Assembly (NCBI GenBank): GCA_942491525.1
Contig: CALOBW010000030.1
Span: forward strand, 310,001-374,000
DNA from: CAYWBU01 sp942491525
GTDB taxonomy: Bacteria > Desulfobacterota > Desulfomonilia > UBA1062
Direction: 5' to 3'
Length of the DNA: 64,000 nucleotides
Numbering within the stretch: the stretch's first letter is position 1; each line of letters starts with the position of its first letter. The position numbers and the translations under genes were made by a program. Below, one piece after another: positions 63,539-64,000 of this stretch. The notes below the pieces were generated by a model. It saw only the letters and a list, made by a program, of their open reading frames with translations, was not told where the DNA came from and ran no database searches.

Positions 63539-64000
63539 ATGATCCACTTAACCAACATCAGCAAACAGTACGGACCGCAGATCCTCTTCAAAGAGGCCAG
63601 CTTCCAGATCCTGCCCGGCAGCCGCTCAGGCCTGGTCGGCGCCAACGGCACCGGCAAGTCGAGCATCTTCCGCCTGATCACCGGCGAAGAGGAGGCCGAT
63701 TCGGGCGAGATCAGCATGAACAAGAAGACCGTGGTGGGCTACTTCTCCCAGGATGTGGGCGATATGCGGGGCCGCACTGCGCTCGCCGAGGTCATGAGCG
63801 CCTGCGCAGAGGTGACTCTGCTGGGCGGGCAGATCGCCGAGATGGAGGCTGCCATGTGCGAGCCCATGGGCGATGATGAGCTGGCCGAGCTGCTGGAAAA
63901 ATACGGCGAGGCCCAGGCCGAGTTCGAGCACCGCGGCGGCTACGACCTGGAGAGCCGCGCCCAGATGATCCTGACCGGCCTCGGCATCGGACCCGACGAC
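63539..64000 (+). CDS. ABC-F family ATPase, N-terminal part
   Basis: The frame starts at ATG 63539, with AAGGAG upstream, and is open at the window end (154 residues visible). It begins MIHLTNISKQYGPQILFKEA, has Walker A GLVGANGTGKSS, and the Q-loop region VVGYFSQDVGD. These are features of the ABC-F ATPases (Uup/EttA/YbiT type), which act on ribosomes rather than in transport. The second ATPase domain lies beyond the edge, so the subtype is open. Confidence 0.88.
   Translation, partial: MIHLTNISKQYGPQILFKEASFQILPGSRSGLVGANGTGKSSIFRLITGEEEADSGEISMNKKTVVGYFSQDVGDMRGRTALAEVMSACAEVTLLGGQIAEMEAAMCEPMGDDELAELLEKYGEAQAEFEHRGGYDLESRAQMILTGLGIGPDD

Overview
This window comes from a GC-rich Gram-negative chromosome. 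Lipoprotein signal peptides, a TolC/RND efflux system and periplasmic sensor domains support the envelope type. [FeFe]-hydrogenases, Rex, an old-yellow-enzyme iron-sulfur flavoprotein, HypA/HypB and abundant ferredoxin-like proteins point to an anaerobic or microaerobic life. GluQ, HBM-type chemoreceptors, a DUF3334 protein and the PICSxCKxIRDDxGYWNQ tail on a sensor suggest Desulfobacterota (old Deltaproteobacteria) or a neighbouring phylum. The taxonomy is inference, not proof. No rRNA, tRNA or CRISPR array was seen.

Layout. 1-5 kb: exported and lipoprotein-like proteins, including a probable deletion junction that fuses a lipoprotein gene to a decapitated sensor gene, then an EamA transporter and a Calx-beta surface protein. 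5-12.4 kb: a complete copper/silver-type efflux operon (outer-membrane factor, adaptor, HME-RND pump) followed by a TetR regulator. 12.4-25.8 kb: mixed housekeeping and membrane genes (diguanylate cyclase, exported MsrAB, Sel1 lipoprotein, DUF3795, DUF3334, an interrupted deoxyribosyltransferase, CbiX, ThyX-like, tyrosine phosphatase, GluQ, an MBOAT/SGNH O-acylation cluster, LysE). 25.8-31.2 kb: a six-gene operon rex - ferredoxin - sensory [FeFe]-hydrogenase with PAS - SpoIIE phosphatase - ferredoxin - second [FeFe]-hydrogenase, preceded by two identical inverted repeats. 31.4-34.2 kb: solute-binding protein, phospholipase C/S1-P1-like protein and an HExxH protein. 34.4-38.7 kb: a padR - hypB - 889-residue Fe-S/flavin oxidoreductase - hypA operon with a good PadR-type operator. 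38.8-40.6 kb: a repeat-rich, AT-richer accessory stretch with attC-like and REP-like sequences, an RDD gene and a frameshifted small gene. 41-45.3 kb: old-yellow-enzyme reductase and HBM chemoreceptor. 45.5-53.9 kb: HD-GYP response regulator, CheR and two large hybrid kinases in overlapping order. 54-64 kb: acyl-CoA synthetase, CHASE hybrid kinase, MocR regulator with divergent DUF2917 gene, subtilase, sigma-54 activator and the start of an ABC-F ATPase.

The two most distinctive systems are the hydrogenase/phosphatase sensory operon and the PadR-controlled HypB/HypA operon built around a large Fe-S flavoprotein. Both look like redox-sensing or electron-transfer modules. Several genes are broken (about 1.29 kb, 18.0 kb and 40.23 kb), which could be real decay or assembly/consensus error.
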